Below, piece by piece: positions 45,012 to 53,181 of a stretch of DNA of 64,000 bases. Position numbers and translations under genes: made by a program. The DNA is taken from NCBI GenBank assembly GCA_030426245.1, contig JAUHYZ010000001.1, positions 248,001 through 312,000 of the forward strand, written 5' to 3'. Each line of letters opens with the position of its first letter. The stretch's first letter is position 1. A model generated the notes under the pieces. It searched no databases and had not been told where the DNA came from. It saw only the letters and a program-made list of their open reading frames with translations. Source of the DNA: Alphaproteobacteria bacterium. Its GTDB lineage: Bacteria > Pseudomonadota > Alphaproteobacteria > Sphingomonadales > Sphingomonadaceae.

Positions 45012-45226
45012 ATGGGTGGCGCTGCAAGGCGCGGCTGAAATGCGGCCGAATGCTCATGTGAATCACCCGGCCAGATCGCGAAATCGTGCCGCTATGCGGT
45101 TCGGTTTGGCGATCCTGCATATTTGCTATTGTCAAACACCATTGTGCTAAAGCAAATTTGCGGTGACAATGGGTCATGGCGTGACAGCGGATAGGCGCAC
45201 AGCCACCGTCCATGGCCGGGAGAGAC

Positions 45227-46642
45227 ATGATGACTGATTCCGCTTCGCAGACCGCGACGGATAACGACTTTTCAGGTGAAGGGTCGGCCGAAGGTTCCAG
45301 AACGCAGAAGCATGAATTGCCGAGCACGAAAAGCGCCTATTGGACGCTGTTCGTGCTTGGTATCGTCGTCATGTTCACGGTGCTCGACCGTCAGGTGCTT
45401 GCCCTGCTGATAGAGCCGGTGAAAGAGGATTTCGGCATATCGGATACGCAGGCCGCCCTGTTGCTCGGGGCGGCATTTTCGCTGACCTATGCTATCGCCG
45501 GGCTGCCCATCGCGCGTTACGCCGATGTCGCCAATCGCCGCAATCTGATCGGCTTGTGCATCGCCTTCTGGAGCGCGATGACGATGGCCTGCGGGCTGGC
45601 GCAGAATTATGCCCAGCTGTTCCTGGCGAGGATGGGCATCGGGATGGGTGAATCGGGCTATGGCCCGGCGACCTGGTCGATGCTCACCGATATTTTCCCG
45701 CGCGAGAAAGTGGCCTTCGCCACCGGCACGCTGGCCATCGGCGCCCAGGCCGGCACCGGACTTGCCCTGATCATCGGCGGCAGTGTGCTGGCCTTCGTGG
45801 CGCATTTCCCGCCAGTTGAAATCCCCTTCGTCGGGGTTTTGCGGCCCTGGCAATGGGCCTTCATCATCGTCGGTTTCCCGGGCCTGCTCTGGGCGTTGGT
45901 GGTGGTCACGATGATCAAGGAACCGCGCCGGCGGGGCAGGTCGGTCATGGCGGTTCAGGGCAAGCTCAAATCCGTGCCGGTGAAGGAAGTTGCGCGCTAT
46001 ATGTGGAACGACTGGCGGACCTATCTGGCGGTGATCGGCGGACACGCCATGAAGTATCTCTTCGCCTTGGGAACCACGCAGTGGATGCCAACCCTGTTCG
46101 TTCGCGAATTCGACTGGAGCCTGACCAAGATCGGCCTGCTGCAGGGCTTCCTCATCATGGGCGTGGGGCCCATCGGGCTCATTCTGGGCGGAAAGCTCTC
46201 TGAGTATCTGACGCGCCGCGGAACGCCGGGCGCGAATATGCAGATCGTTTTCTATGCCCTGCTGGTATCCGTACCGCTCTCGATCATCTTCCCGCTTGTC
46301 GGCAATCCCTACCTGCTGCTGGCGCTCTACTCCACCAATGTGTTCGTCTCGGCGCTCGGCGTCGGCCCGGCGACCGCCGCCGCCCAGCTGATAACGCCCA
46401 ATCCGATGCGCGCGCAGATCGGCGCGGTGAAGCAGTTCAGCTCCAACGTCATCGCTTTTGCGCTGGGGCCGCTCATCGTGGCGCTCTTCACCGACTATCT
46501 GTTCAGCGATCCGAACGATCTGAAATATTCGATGTCTCTGGCAGCGGCCGTGCTGGGACCGCTCGCGATCCTGATCGTTTGGCAGGGGCTGGGCACCTAT
46601 GCCCGCAGCTATGACCGGACCGCGGCGGAGTTCGACGAATAG
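45227..46642 (+). CDS. MFS transporter, Spinster-like (second copy)
   Basis: The 471-residue carrier has 12 membrane helices and the Spinster-type pattern TVLDRQVLALLIEPVKEDFGISDTQ (read as the first helix and following loop), GLPIARYADVANRRNLI and FLARMGIGMGESGYGP. It is clearly related to the MFS protein at 25814 in its first half and its MRAQI segment near the end. ATG 45227 has GGGAGAG; ATG 45230 is equivalent. It probably takes up a substrate for the second MetE-like enzyme or the nearby dehydrogenases. Confidence 0.85.
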   Translation: MMTDSASQTATDNDFSGEGSAEGSRTQKHELPSTKSAYWTLFVLGIVVMFTVLDRQVLALLIEPVKEDFGISDTQAALLLGAAFSLTYAIAGLPIARYADVANRRNLIGLCIAFWSAMTMACGLAQNYAQLFLARMGIGMGESGYGPATWSMLTDIFPREKVAFATGTLAIGAQAGTGLALIIGGSVLAFVAHFPPVEIPFVGVLRPWQWAFIIVGFPGLLWALVVVTMIKEPRRRGRSVMAVQGKLKSVPVKEVARYMWNDWRTYLAVIGGHAMKYLFALGTTQWMPTLFVREFDWSLTKIGLLQGFLIMGVGPIGLILGGKLSEYLTRRGTPGANMQIVFYALLVSVPLSIIFPLVGNPYLLLALYSTNVFVSALGVGPATAAAQLITPNPMRAQIGAVKQFSSNVIAFALGPLIVALFTDYLFSDPNDLKYSMSLAAAVLGPLAILIVWQGLGTYARSYDRTAAEFDE

Positions 46643-46644
46643 AC

Positions 46645-46681
46645 CGAGCAGGTGAGACGGAGAAATATCCGCCCCTGCTCG
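46645..46681. terminator. Hairpin after the MFS gene
   Basis: CGAGCAGG and CCTGCTCG form an 8-base-pair stem with a 21-base loop that itself contains GGA/TCC. It starts 3 bases after the MFS stop. No T-run follows, so termination is tentative. It separates the MFS gene from the oppositely oriented tRNA. Confidence 0.4.
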
Positions 46682-46704
46682 CCATTGCAGCTTGGGAGAG
46701 AAAA

Positions 46705-46791
46705 TGGTGCCCAGAAGAGGACTCGAACCTCCACGCCCTTTCGAGCGCCGCCACCTGAAGACGGTGCGTCTACCAATTCCGCCATCTGGGC
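46705..46791 (-). tRNA. tRNA-Leu (anticodon CAG)
   Basis: On the minus strand the 87-base sequence starts GCCCAGA and ends TCTGGGC-A-CCA, giving a perfect 7-base-pair acceptor stem, discriminator A and an encoded CCA. The D-loop has AATTGGTAGAC. The anticodon stem is CCGTC/GGCGG around loop TTCAGGT, so the anticodon is CAG. A long variable arm and a GTTCGAGTCC T-loop complete a class II leucine tRNA. A TTTTCTCT run lies just after the 3' end. Confidence 0.95.
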
Positions 46792-47031
46792 ACGGGCCGT
46801 GCGGACAAACATGCTCCGCGCGGCAGGTAGGCGCGGGCGGATAGCGGGCAGCAGGGCAGCTTGTCAACAAGCCTGATCAGCGGAACGGCAAGGGCGTCAT
46901 TTCTTGCATTCGATCGGCGCAGAGCGATCGCGGCGGCGGTGGCTGTGAATATGGGGGAGAACTGGCCCATTCGGCCAATTTCTGGAACGATGCGGGAAGC
47001 GAAAGGCCGAACAGAGGGGAGAAGGAAGGAC

Positions 47032-47565
47032 ATGAGCAACCGAACGATTTCCAGCCTGCTGCTTGGGGCGGCGCTCGCGGCTGCGTATCCGGTTCAGGCG
47101 GAAACGGCAGATGGCGCGATCAGCGCGCAGGAACTGTCCGACCGGGAAGAGATTCGCACATTGCTGGTCAATTACGGGCGCTATCTCGATGCACGGCAGC
47201 TGGAGAAGTATGCCAATCTGTTCGCAGAGGAAGGCGCCTGGGAAGGCGGCTTTGGCGTGGCGGAGGGCAGGGAGGCGATCCTGGAAATGATGCAGGGCTC
47301 TCTGGGGCCGTCTGGTGAGATTCCCGAAAATCCCGGCTTTCACGTGATGACCAACATGATCGTGGATACCGATGGCGATACGGCCACTGCCTGGTCGCGC
47401 TGGACGTTCTATCTCAAGGGGCCCGACGGAATGCCGATCGTGGGCAGTGCAGGGCGCTATGAAGACACGTTGGTGCGGCGCGGCGGCGAATGGAAGTTCC
47501 TTCGGCGCAAGACCAATGCCGATCTCTATTACCGGCCTGAACGAAACGATGGGAGCAGCGAATGA
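47032..47565 (+). CDS. Exported SnoaL/NTF2-like protein
   Basis: The 177-residue protein has a signal peptide (cleavage near VQAET). One SnoaL-like domain follows: LSDREEIRTLLVNYGRYLDARQLEKYANLF, FAEEGAWEGGFGVAEGREAI, and YEDTLVRRGGEWKFLRRK at the end. The family includes cyclases, isomerases and binding proteins with a cone-shaped pocket. ATG 47032 has AGGAAGGA. Sphingomonad catabolic clusters often hold such proteins; the substrate is unknown. It lies between tRNA-Leu and the second MetE-like gene. Confidence 0.75.
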   Translation: MSNRTISSLLLGAALAAAYPVQAETADGAISAQELSDREEIRTLLVNYGRYLDARQLEKYANLFAEEGAWEGGFGVAEGREAILEMMQGSLGPSGEIPENPGFHVMTNMIVDTDGDTATAWSRWTFYLKGPDGMPIVGSAGRYEDTLVRRGGEWKFLRRKTNADLYYRPERNDGSSE

Positions 47566-47641
47566 CGCGGGTCCCAGCCGCCGCGATTGCAAATGCACTT
47601 CGATATAAGCTGGACTGATACTCTTATGTCCGCTTTATAGT

Positions 47642-47657
47642 ACTTAACACGGTAACG
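47642..47657. promoter_or_regulatory. Operator-like palindrome, site 4 (before the second MetE-like gene)
   Basis: ACTTAACACGGTAACG matches the perfect palindrome at 38319-38334 at 11 of 16 positions and keeps the central CG and both TAA-type arms. It lies 63 bases before the second MetE-like gene, paralogous to the gene behind site 1. Confidence 0.4.
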
Positions 47658-47720
47658 ACAGGCATTGGGAAATCGATTCTCGAGGTCTGCGGAAATCACT
47701 TGGAGAGAGGACCGAAATTC

Positions 47721-48932
47721 ATGAGGCATTCCACCGATCATATTCTGTGCAGCCATGGCGGCAATCTTCCGCGCCCGGCGGAATTCGACAAGCTGCTTGC
47801 CAAGGCGAGTGAGCACCAGGAAGAAGTTCAGGCCCAGTTGCCGGACGCCGTGCAATGGGTGATCGAAAAGCAAATCGAATGCGGCGTCGATATCATCAAT
47901 GACGGCGAATATGTGAAGGCGGCAGAAGGCGGCTCTTACGGTTCCTATATGGGCGCCCGTATGACCGGGCTTACGACGCGGGATCGTCCCGAAGGGACAC
48001 CGCCTATCCGCGCCGGCGTCGCCGAACGCGACCGCCGCGACTTCCCGGGCTTTTACGAAAGCGGGTTGTGGCTCGCCGGATCCGGCGGCCCAATTCGTCC
48101 GGGCTTCTCAACTCCTGGCGAAGTCAGGGATTTCGGTAGAAGGGAACCGGTTTGCGAAGAGCCGGTGAAATATACCGGCTATGATTTGATCAAGGCCGAT
48201 ATCGACGCGCTCAAGAAGGGTCTTGAAGGCAAATCCGGGGTGGACGGTTTCATCGCCACGCTTGGCCCGCTCAGCCTGGGCGGGCGTGCCCGGAACCTGC
48301 ATTACAAGGACCAGAAGGAATTCATGTTCGCGATCGCCGAAGTGATGCGCGAGGAATACAAGGCGATCACCGATGCCGGCCTGATCATGCAGATGGACGA
48401 GCCGGAATTTGCCACGACCTGGATGTTCTATCCCGACTGGAGCGTGGAGCAGTATCGCAGCCATCTCGATTTCATGGTCGAGGTGATCAATCATGCGCTG
48501 GAAGGCATTCCGGAAGAGCAGGTGCGGTTCCACTTCTGCTGGGGTTCGGGCCATCGTCCGCATACCAATGACGTCGAATTCAAGCATCTTGCCGACAAGA
48601 TGATGGGCATCAATGCCCAGTGCTACACTTTCGAGGCGAGCAATCCGCGCCACGCGCATGAATATCACGTCTTCGAAGATGTAAAGCTGCCCGATGGCAA
48701 GATCATCGCGCCGGGCGTTGTCGGCCACTACACCGATCTCGTCGAACATCCCGAGCTGGTTGCCGAACGGCTGGTCAATTATGCCAAGCTGGTCGGCATG
48801 GAAAACGTCCATGCCTGCACCGATTGCGGCATCGGCTCGCGCGTCGGGCACGAGGAGATCGTCTGGGCCAAGCTCAAGGCCATGAGCGACGGCTGCCAGA
48901 TTGCGACCAAGCGGCTGAAGGCGGGCCTCTAG
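47721..48932 (+). CDS. MetE C-domain-like zinc transferase, copy 2
   Basis: The 403-residue protein is a paralog of the one at 24575. The putative zinc ligands are again present: RFHFCWGS (His, Cys), FEASNPRHAHEY (Glu), and CTDCGIGSR (Cys). The segment IINDGEYVK replaces IPSDGEFSK. Insertions near residues 75-140 (PRDGTPP-like region and RPGFSTPGEV) differ from copy 1, so the substrate may differ. ATG 47721 has GGAGAGAGG as ribosome-binding site. The stop codon lies in a strong hairpin. Confidence 0.8.
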   Translation: MRHSTDHILCSHGGNLPRPAEFDKLLAKASEHQEEVQAQLPDAVQWVIEKQIECGVDIINDGEYVKAAEGGSYGSYMGARMTGLTTRDRPEGTPPIRAGVAERDRRDFPGFYESGLWLAGSGGPIRPGFSTPGEVRDFGRREPVCEEPVKYTGYDLIKADIDALKKGLEGKSGVDGFIATLGPLSLGGRARNLHYKDQKEFMFAIAEVMREEYKAITDAGLIMQMDEPEFATTWMFYPDWSVEQYRSHLDFMVEVINHALEGIPEEQVRFHFCWGSGHRPHTNDVEFKHLADKMMGINAQCYTFEASNPRHAHEYHVFEDVKLPDGKIIAPGVVGHYTDLVEHPELVAERLVNYAKLVGMENVHACTDCGIGSRVGHEEIVWAKLKAMSDGCQIATKRLKAGL

Positions 48933-48940
48933 GCCCGCCT
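48919..48940. terminator. Strong hairpin between convergent genes
   Basis: AGGCGGGCC-TCTA-GGCCCGCCT is a perfect 9-base-pair GC-rich stem with a 4-base loop, and the TAG stop of the MetE-like gene lies in it. The next gene ends at 48962 on the other strand, so a two-way terminator is plausible, though a T-run is missing. Confidence 0.55.
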
Positions 48941-48961
48941 GTGAGGCCCTGCGGCGGCTAC

Positions 48962-50767
48962 TCAGTAGCCAGCGCCGTGGGGCCTCATGCCGTAGGGCAG
49001 TTCCGAAGTGTAGGCGCGGACCTGTACGATCTTGCCATCTTCGATGCGGAACAGTTCCACCACCTGCTGGGTCAGCGGATATGACAGACTGTCCTTGAAG
49101 CTTTCACCTGAGGCATCGACGTAGTTCTTGTCGATTGCTGGGAAGTCCTCGAACGTCGAATAGACGACCAGGCCGCGCTCCTCATCCACTGCCAGCACAT
49201 TGCGGTCGCGAACCTGTTCCATCGTCTGGAGCCGTCCGGAGGCAAATGGCGGGGCGCATGCCCCCAGATCCTGGCCATTGAGCGCGATATTGCAGTTTTC
49301 GCCGAATGCTTCGGGCACTGTGCCATCCTGAGAGTTGAGCGCGGCGTAGAAGTTTTCTGTCGCCGCAAGCATGTCATCGCGCGAACTGCGCCGGGATTGC
49401 GGCAGCACGGAATAGCTCGGCGCGGAACCCGGTTCCGTATAGGGCGGGCCGTATTCCTTGCGGCGGATCACTGCATCGACTCCGCCGACCTTGTCACCTG
49501 CGGCGCTCACGGTCATGGCTGCCCATGCAGGCTGGCCGTGTTCCTCGATCCGTCCGATCCAGACGGCCTTGCCTGTCAGGGGATCGGCCACGACGAGCGG
49601 ACTTTCGTCGATAGCAGTGACCGTACGCCACACGCTCTCGCCGATGCGGATGCCGACGCTGTTTTCGGTATAGGCAACCTTGTCGGCCCAGTTCACGCTT
49701 TGCCAGTTATTGCCGACATAGGCCGACATGACCGAGCGAGCGTTCGCCGCCAGACAATCGGCATCGCAGGCTTCGGGCTGCGGCGCATATTGCGGAGGTG
49801 AGGAGTCAGGTCCCCAGAACGGATTGTGCATGAAATAGGGCACATAGGTGAAGACAGCCTCGATCCGCTGGATTTCCTGATCCTTGATCCGGAAAGCCTC
49901 CAGAAGCGTAATGCTGTTCGGCCACTTGAGTGCGGTCTTCATTTCCTGACCGTTGGTCAGCAGATAGCGGTCGAATTCGTTGGCATGGTCGAAAAAGCCG
50001 CGGCCAACCGCGACTCCGCGTTCCTCGTCGAAAATGAAGAAATCGCGCCGGATCCGCTTGTTGATCCTGTAAATGCCCATGCGGAATTGGGCTTCGCAGC
50101 CTTCGGCGGCCATCTGCATGCCGTCGCCTCGATTGTTCGAGGTCGTGCGGATGCCATTCTCCAGCCGGCCGCAATCGTCGGAAAAGTGGGTATAGATCTG
50201 CCCATCATTGAGCTGCACGGTATCGAAATATCCGTCTGCAATTGAATGCATTCGCTCGCGAGAGCTGCGTTCCTCGGGCGGCAGGATGTCGTAATATTCG
50301 GGATCGTGGACCATGTTTTCGGTATCGCCGAAGGGCGCGGGCAGCGCCGTCTTGCGATGGACGACGGTTTCGATCTCGTCGATCAGTCCGTCTTCCACAT
50401 GGATGCGTACCGCATAGATTACCGGATTGCCCTTTTCCTCCGCAGAGCCGAACCATGCGGCGTTGCCGGTAAGCGGGTCCGCCGCTTCAAGTCCGACTTC
50501 GTCCACTCCCGTGACAGTCGCCCAGAGACCGCGATCGAGCGAGATGGGGACGTTGTTCTCCGTAAACACAGCGTCCCTTGCGAGCGGAAGCCGCGCAGCA
50601 TCGCCCGCTCTGAGCGCATCCATATAGGATCCCAACACGTCCAGCAGACAGGCACGGTCACAGGCAGGTGCTACAAGAGCGTTCTCTTCGCCCGCCGCTT
50701 GGGCAAGGGCGGGAGAAGAAGCAAGTGCGGTAGCGGCTCCCGCCGCCAAGAGCAGAGATTTCAACAT
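48962..50767 (-). CDS. Exported protein with duplicated NTF2-like module, unknown function
   Basis: The 601-residue protein has a signal peptide (cleavage near PALAQA). It consists of two related halves, roughly residues 35-320 and 335-595. Matching landmarks in order are: CDRACL / CDADCL; FTENNVPI / YTENSVGI; LWATVTGVDE / VWRTVTAIDE; ADPLTGNAAW / ADPLTGKAVW; SSRERMHSIADGYFD / SSRDDMLAATENFYA; NDG / QDG; DEERGVAVGRG / DEERGLVVYST; and FRIKDQEIQRIEA / FRIEDGKIVQVRA. The DEERG and FRI--G-I blocks resemble NTF2/SnoaL-like domains. The start ATG 50767 has GAGG 6 bases upstream; ATG 50773 is possible. It lies 19 bases after a PQQ dehydrogenase gene and is probably its operon partner. Confidence 0.65.
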   Translation of the reverse strand: MLKSLLLAAGAATALASSPALAQAAGEENALVAPACDRACLLDVLGSYMDALRAGDAARLPLARDAVFTENNVPISLDRGLWATVTGVDEVGLEAADPLTGNAAWFGSAEEKGNPVIYAVRIHVEDGLIDEIETVVHRKTALPAPFGDTENMVHDPEYYDILPPEERSSRERMHSIADGYFDTVQLNDGQIYTHFSDDCGRLENGIRTTSNNRGDGMQMAAEGCEAQFRMGIYRINKRIRRDFFIFDEERGVAVGRGFFDHANEFDRYLLTNGQEMKTALKWPNSITLLEAFRIKDQEIQRIEAVFTYVPYFMHNPFWGPDSSPPQYAPQPEACDADCLAANARSVMSAYVGNNWQSVNWADKVAYTENSVGIRIGESVWRTVTAIDESPLVVADPLTGKAVWIGRIEEHGQPAWAAMTVSAAGDKVGGVDAVIRRKEYGPPYTEPGSAPSYSVLPQSRRSSRDDMLAATENFYAALNSQDGTVPEAFGENCNIALNGQDLGACAPPFASGRLQTMEQVRDRNVLAVDEERGLVVYSTFEDFPAIDKNYVDASGESFKDSLSYPLTQQVVELFRIEDGKIVQVRAYTSELPYGMRPHGAGY

Positions 50768-50786
50768 TGGCATCCTCGTTTTCCGA

Positions 50787-52955
50787 TTATTGTCCGGCAG
50801 AGCTTTTCGCGACCTCTTCGGCCCAGTCCTCGTTGGCCCGTGCTATTATATATTGACGGATCGCCTCGGCTTGTTCCCTGGTCAGGATATCTGCGAAGCT
50901 GGCCATTCCCTTTTCCGTTCGCTTACCGCCCAGCACGATGTCCATGTACTCCTCATGGGTGTCGGACGTCATCCAGCGCAAATCCTTCATACCACCGCGG
51001 GCATCCTTACCGTGACAGGTCGAGCAGGTTTCTGCGAACAGCCTGGCACCTTCGCGCACGACATTTTCGTCGGCCGTCAGACGCGGCGGGCGGGGCAGGT
51101 CGGATTTCGGCGGCAGGGGAGGCAATGTTTCCTGCCCACCCAGCTTGAACACCATCAGCCGTCCAGTCGAAAGGTTATGCCATTCAGGCATGTTCGCGAG
51201 AATGGAAGAAGGCTGCCCGGCCCAGCCGGTATTGACTGCGATATATTGTACCCCGTCGATCATATAGGTCACAGGCCCGGCAATCGGGACGTTCTGCACC
51301 GGCATGCTCCACAGCTTCTTGCCGTTATCCGCGCGATAGGCCGCGAATTCCTTTTCCGGCGTGCCCTGGAAGATCAGATTGCCCTGTGTGGCAAGCACGC
51401 CGCCCGAACCGGGCGCAATGTGTTCGATGCGGAAGGCTTCCTCCTGCTTGACCGGGTCCCAGGCCAGCAAGAATCCCTTCTCCCGGGAGTCTGCGATTGC
51501 CTGCAGTTTCTTGCGCTTTTCCGGTTGGCTCACCCAGTCGAGACCGGAATTGTTGCGCCAATGGACACGCTCGAAATCTTCCTCGCGGACCTTGGCCATG
51601 ACCATCCATTGCTCATGCGCAGGGAAGTATACGAGCCCGGTATTCGGGTTGTAAGCCATCGGATGCCACGAATGCGAGGCAAGCGGGGTTGGCGTCATAA
51701 GCTGAGGTTCGTAAGTCAGGCGCGCGGTGTCCGTTTCCACCGGGCGGCCTGTTTCCATGTCGATACGCGTCGCCCAGGTATTGGGGACATAGGTTTCGGC
51801 GGAGAGCAACTCGCCTGTCTTGCGGTCCAGCACATAGAAGAATCCGTTCTTCGGTGCCTGCATGATGACCTGGCGCTCCTCTCCCTCGATCTCGAGATCG
51901 GCGAGCATCATGGGCTGTGTGCAAGTGAAGTCCCACGATTCCGCAGGTACCATTTGATAGTGCCAGACATATTCACCTGTATCGGCGTTCACCGCTACGA
52001 TCGAACAGAGGAACAGATTGTCGCCGCCGTCAGGTGATCGGATGGTGTCGACATGCGGCGCGCCGTTGCCGGTGCCGATATAGACGAGGTTGAGATCGGG
52101 ATCGTAGACCAGTGAATCCCAGGCTGTGCCGCCGCCGCCGCCTTTCCACCATTCACCGGTCCAGGTCGGCGTGGCAATCTCCATTGCTGAATCGGATGCT
52201 TCGCCGTCGGGCCCGTCGGCCGGGTTGCCGGGAACGATGTAGAACTTCCAAAGCTGATCGCCCGTCTCGGCATCATAGGCGGAAACGAAGCCGCGTACGC
52301 CGTAATCCGCACCGCCATTGCCGATAACCACCTTGCCGTCGAACACGCGGGGTGCGCCGGTAATCGAATAGGGCCAGTCGGTCTCGAAGGTCTTGGTGGT
52401 CCAGACCTCTTCGCCCGTTTCTGCGTCGACTGCAATCAGCCGTCCGTCCAGCGCAGCAATATAGATATTGCCGTTCCAGGCGGCGATCCCCCGGGCACTC
52501 GGGCCGCAACAGGCAAGCCGGGCCCATTCCTTGTCCACTTGCGGATCGTAGGTCCACAGCTTTTCGCCTGTGGCGCCGTTATAGGCACTGACAATGTTGA
52601 AAGCCGATGTGTTGTAGATGACGCCGTCTATGACCAGCGGGGTACCTTCAACGCCGCGCAGAGTCTCCAGATCGTCGAACCAGGCAAGACCCAGCTGCTC
52701 CACATTGCTGTCATTGATCTGGTCCAGCGGGCTGAACCGCTGTTCGTCATATGTCCGGCCATAGGACATCCAATCGTCTACATTCTCTTGCGAGTTCGCA
52801 TTGCTCATCCGCTCGCTGTCGACCGCGGCCGGGCCGGACGGGCCCATGCTGCATGAAGCGATCACTCCCATGAGGAGCGTCCCGGCGATCGCCGGCTTCG
52901 GGAAATTGCGCGTAGCGACAACTATTGCGTGGAACAGTTTCTGGATCGTTTTCAT
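50787..52955 (-). CDS. PQQ-dependent quinohemoprotein dehydrogenase, lipoprotein type
   Basis: The 722-residue product (ATG 52955) has a lipoprotein signal with lipobox IASC (C35). An eight-bladed propeller follows, with repeats such as YNGATGEKLWTYDP, DAETGEEVWTT and DAETGDQLWKF, and the adjacent-cysteine active-site disulfide in ARLACCGPSARG. A C-terminal cytochrome c domain has CSTCHGKD. This is the type II quinohemoprotein alcohol dehydrogenase layout; these are normally soluble, so the lipid anchor is notable. It would oxidise an alcohol or aldehyde in the periplasm and feed electrons to cytochromes. No PQQ synthesis genes are near. Confidence 0.87.
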   Translation of the reverse strand: MKTIQKLFHAIVVATRNFPKPAIAGTLLMGVIASCSMGPSGPAAVDSERMSNANSQENVDDWMSYGRTYDEQRFSPLDQINDSNVEQLGLAWFDDLETLRGVEGTPLVIDGVIYNTSAFNIVSAYNGATGEKLWTYDPQVDKEWARLACCGPSARGIAAWNGNIYIAALDGRLIAVDAETGEEVWTTKTFETDWPYSITGAPRVFDGKVVIGNGGADYGVRGFVSAYDAETGDQLWKFYIVPGNPADGPDGEASDSAMEIATPTWTGEWWKGGGGGTAWDSLVYDPDLNLVYIGTGNGAPHVDTIRSPDGGDNLFLCSIVAVNADTGEYVWHYQMVPAESWDFTCTQPMMLADLEIEGEERQVIMQAPKNGFFYVLDRKTGELLSAETYVPNTWATRIDMETGRPVETDTARLTYEPQLMTPTPLASHSWHPMAYNPNTGLVYFPAHEQWMVMAKVREEDFERVHWRNNSGLDWVSQPEKRKKLQAIADSREKGFLLAWDPVKQEEAFRIEHIAPGSGGVLATQGNLIFQGTPEKEFAAYRADNGKKLWSMPVQNVPIAGPVTYMIDGVQYIAVNTGWAGQPSSILANMPEWHNLSTGRLMVFKLGGQETLPPLPPKSDLPRPPRLTADENVVREGARLFAETCSTCHGKDARGGMKDLRWMTSDTHEEYMDIVLGGKRTEKGMASFADILTREQAEAIRQYIIARANEDWAEEVAKSSAGQ

Positions 52956-53124
52956 ATTGGATGGCCCTGGATCAATCCATGTTCTTAAACACGAAGGTTC
53001 TTCATCTGTCTTGTCTGGCCCGGTGGTGTCGGTAGACTCTTTTGGCAATACATCGCCCCACCGGCCACAACGCGGCCCAGCGTGGCGGTGCAACTCGGCG
53101 AGTTCGGAGTGCAGGTGTATTGGC

Positions 53125-53141
53125 TGCCGCAGGCTGCGGCA
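53125..53141. repeat. 17-base inverted repeat between ALDH and PQQ dehydrogenase genes
   Basis: TGCCGCAGGCTGCGGCA can form a 6-base-pair stem with a 5-base loop. It is 41 bases past the aldehyde dehydrogenase stop and 170 bases before the PQQ dehydrogenase start, both on the minus strand. It may be a weak terminator; no T-run is seen. Confidence 0.3.
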
Positions 53142-53181
53142 AACCCCAATCTGATACCTCTCTCGCTTCTACGGCGCAGCC

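Noticed and set aside
45152-45161. GCAAATTTGC palindrome before the second Spinster MFS gene
   Set aside because: It does not match the TTATCRCGWTAA-type sites, and a single 10-base palindrome in an AT-rich gap is easily due to chance.
45272-46870. 532-residue open frame on the minus strand
   Set aside because: It is antisense to the Spinster MFS gene and even crosses the tRNA-Leu; the translation is a low-complexity mix rich in Arg, Gly and Asp with no membrane or domain pattern.
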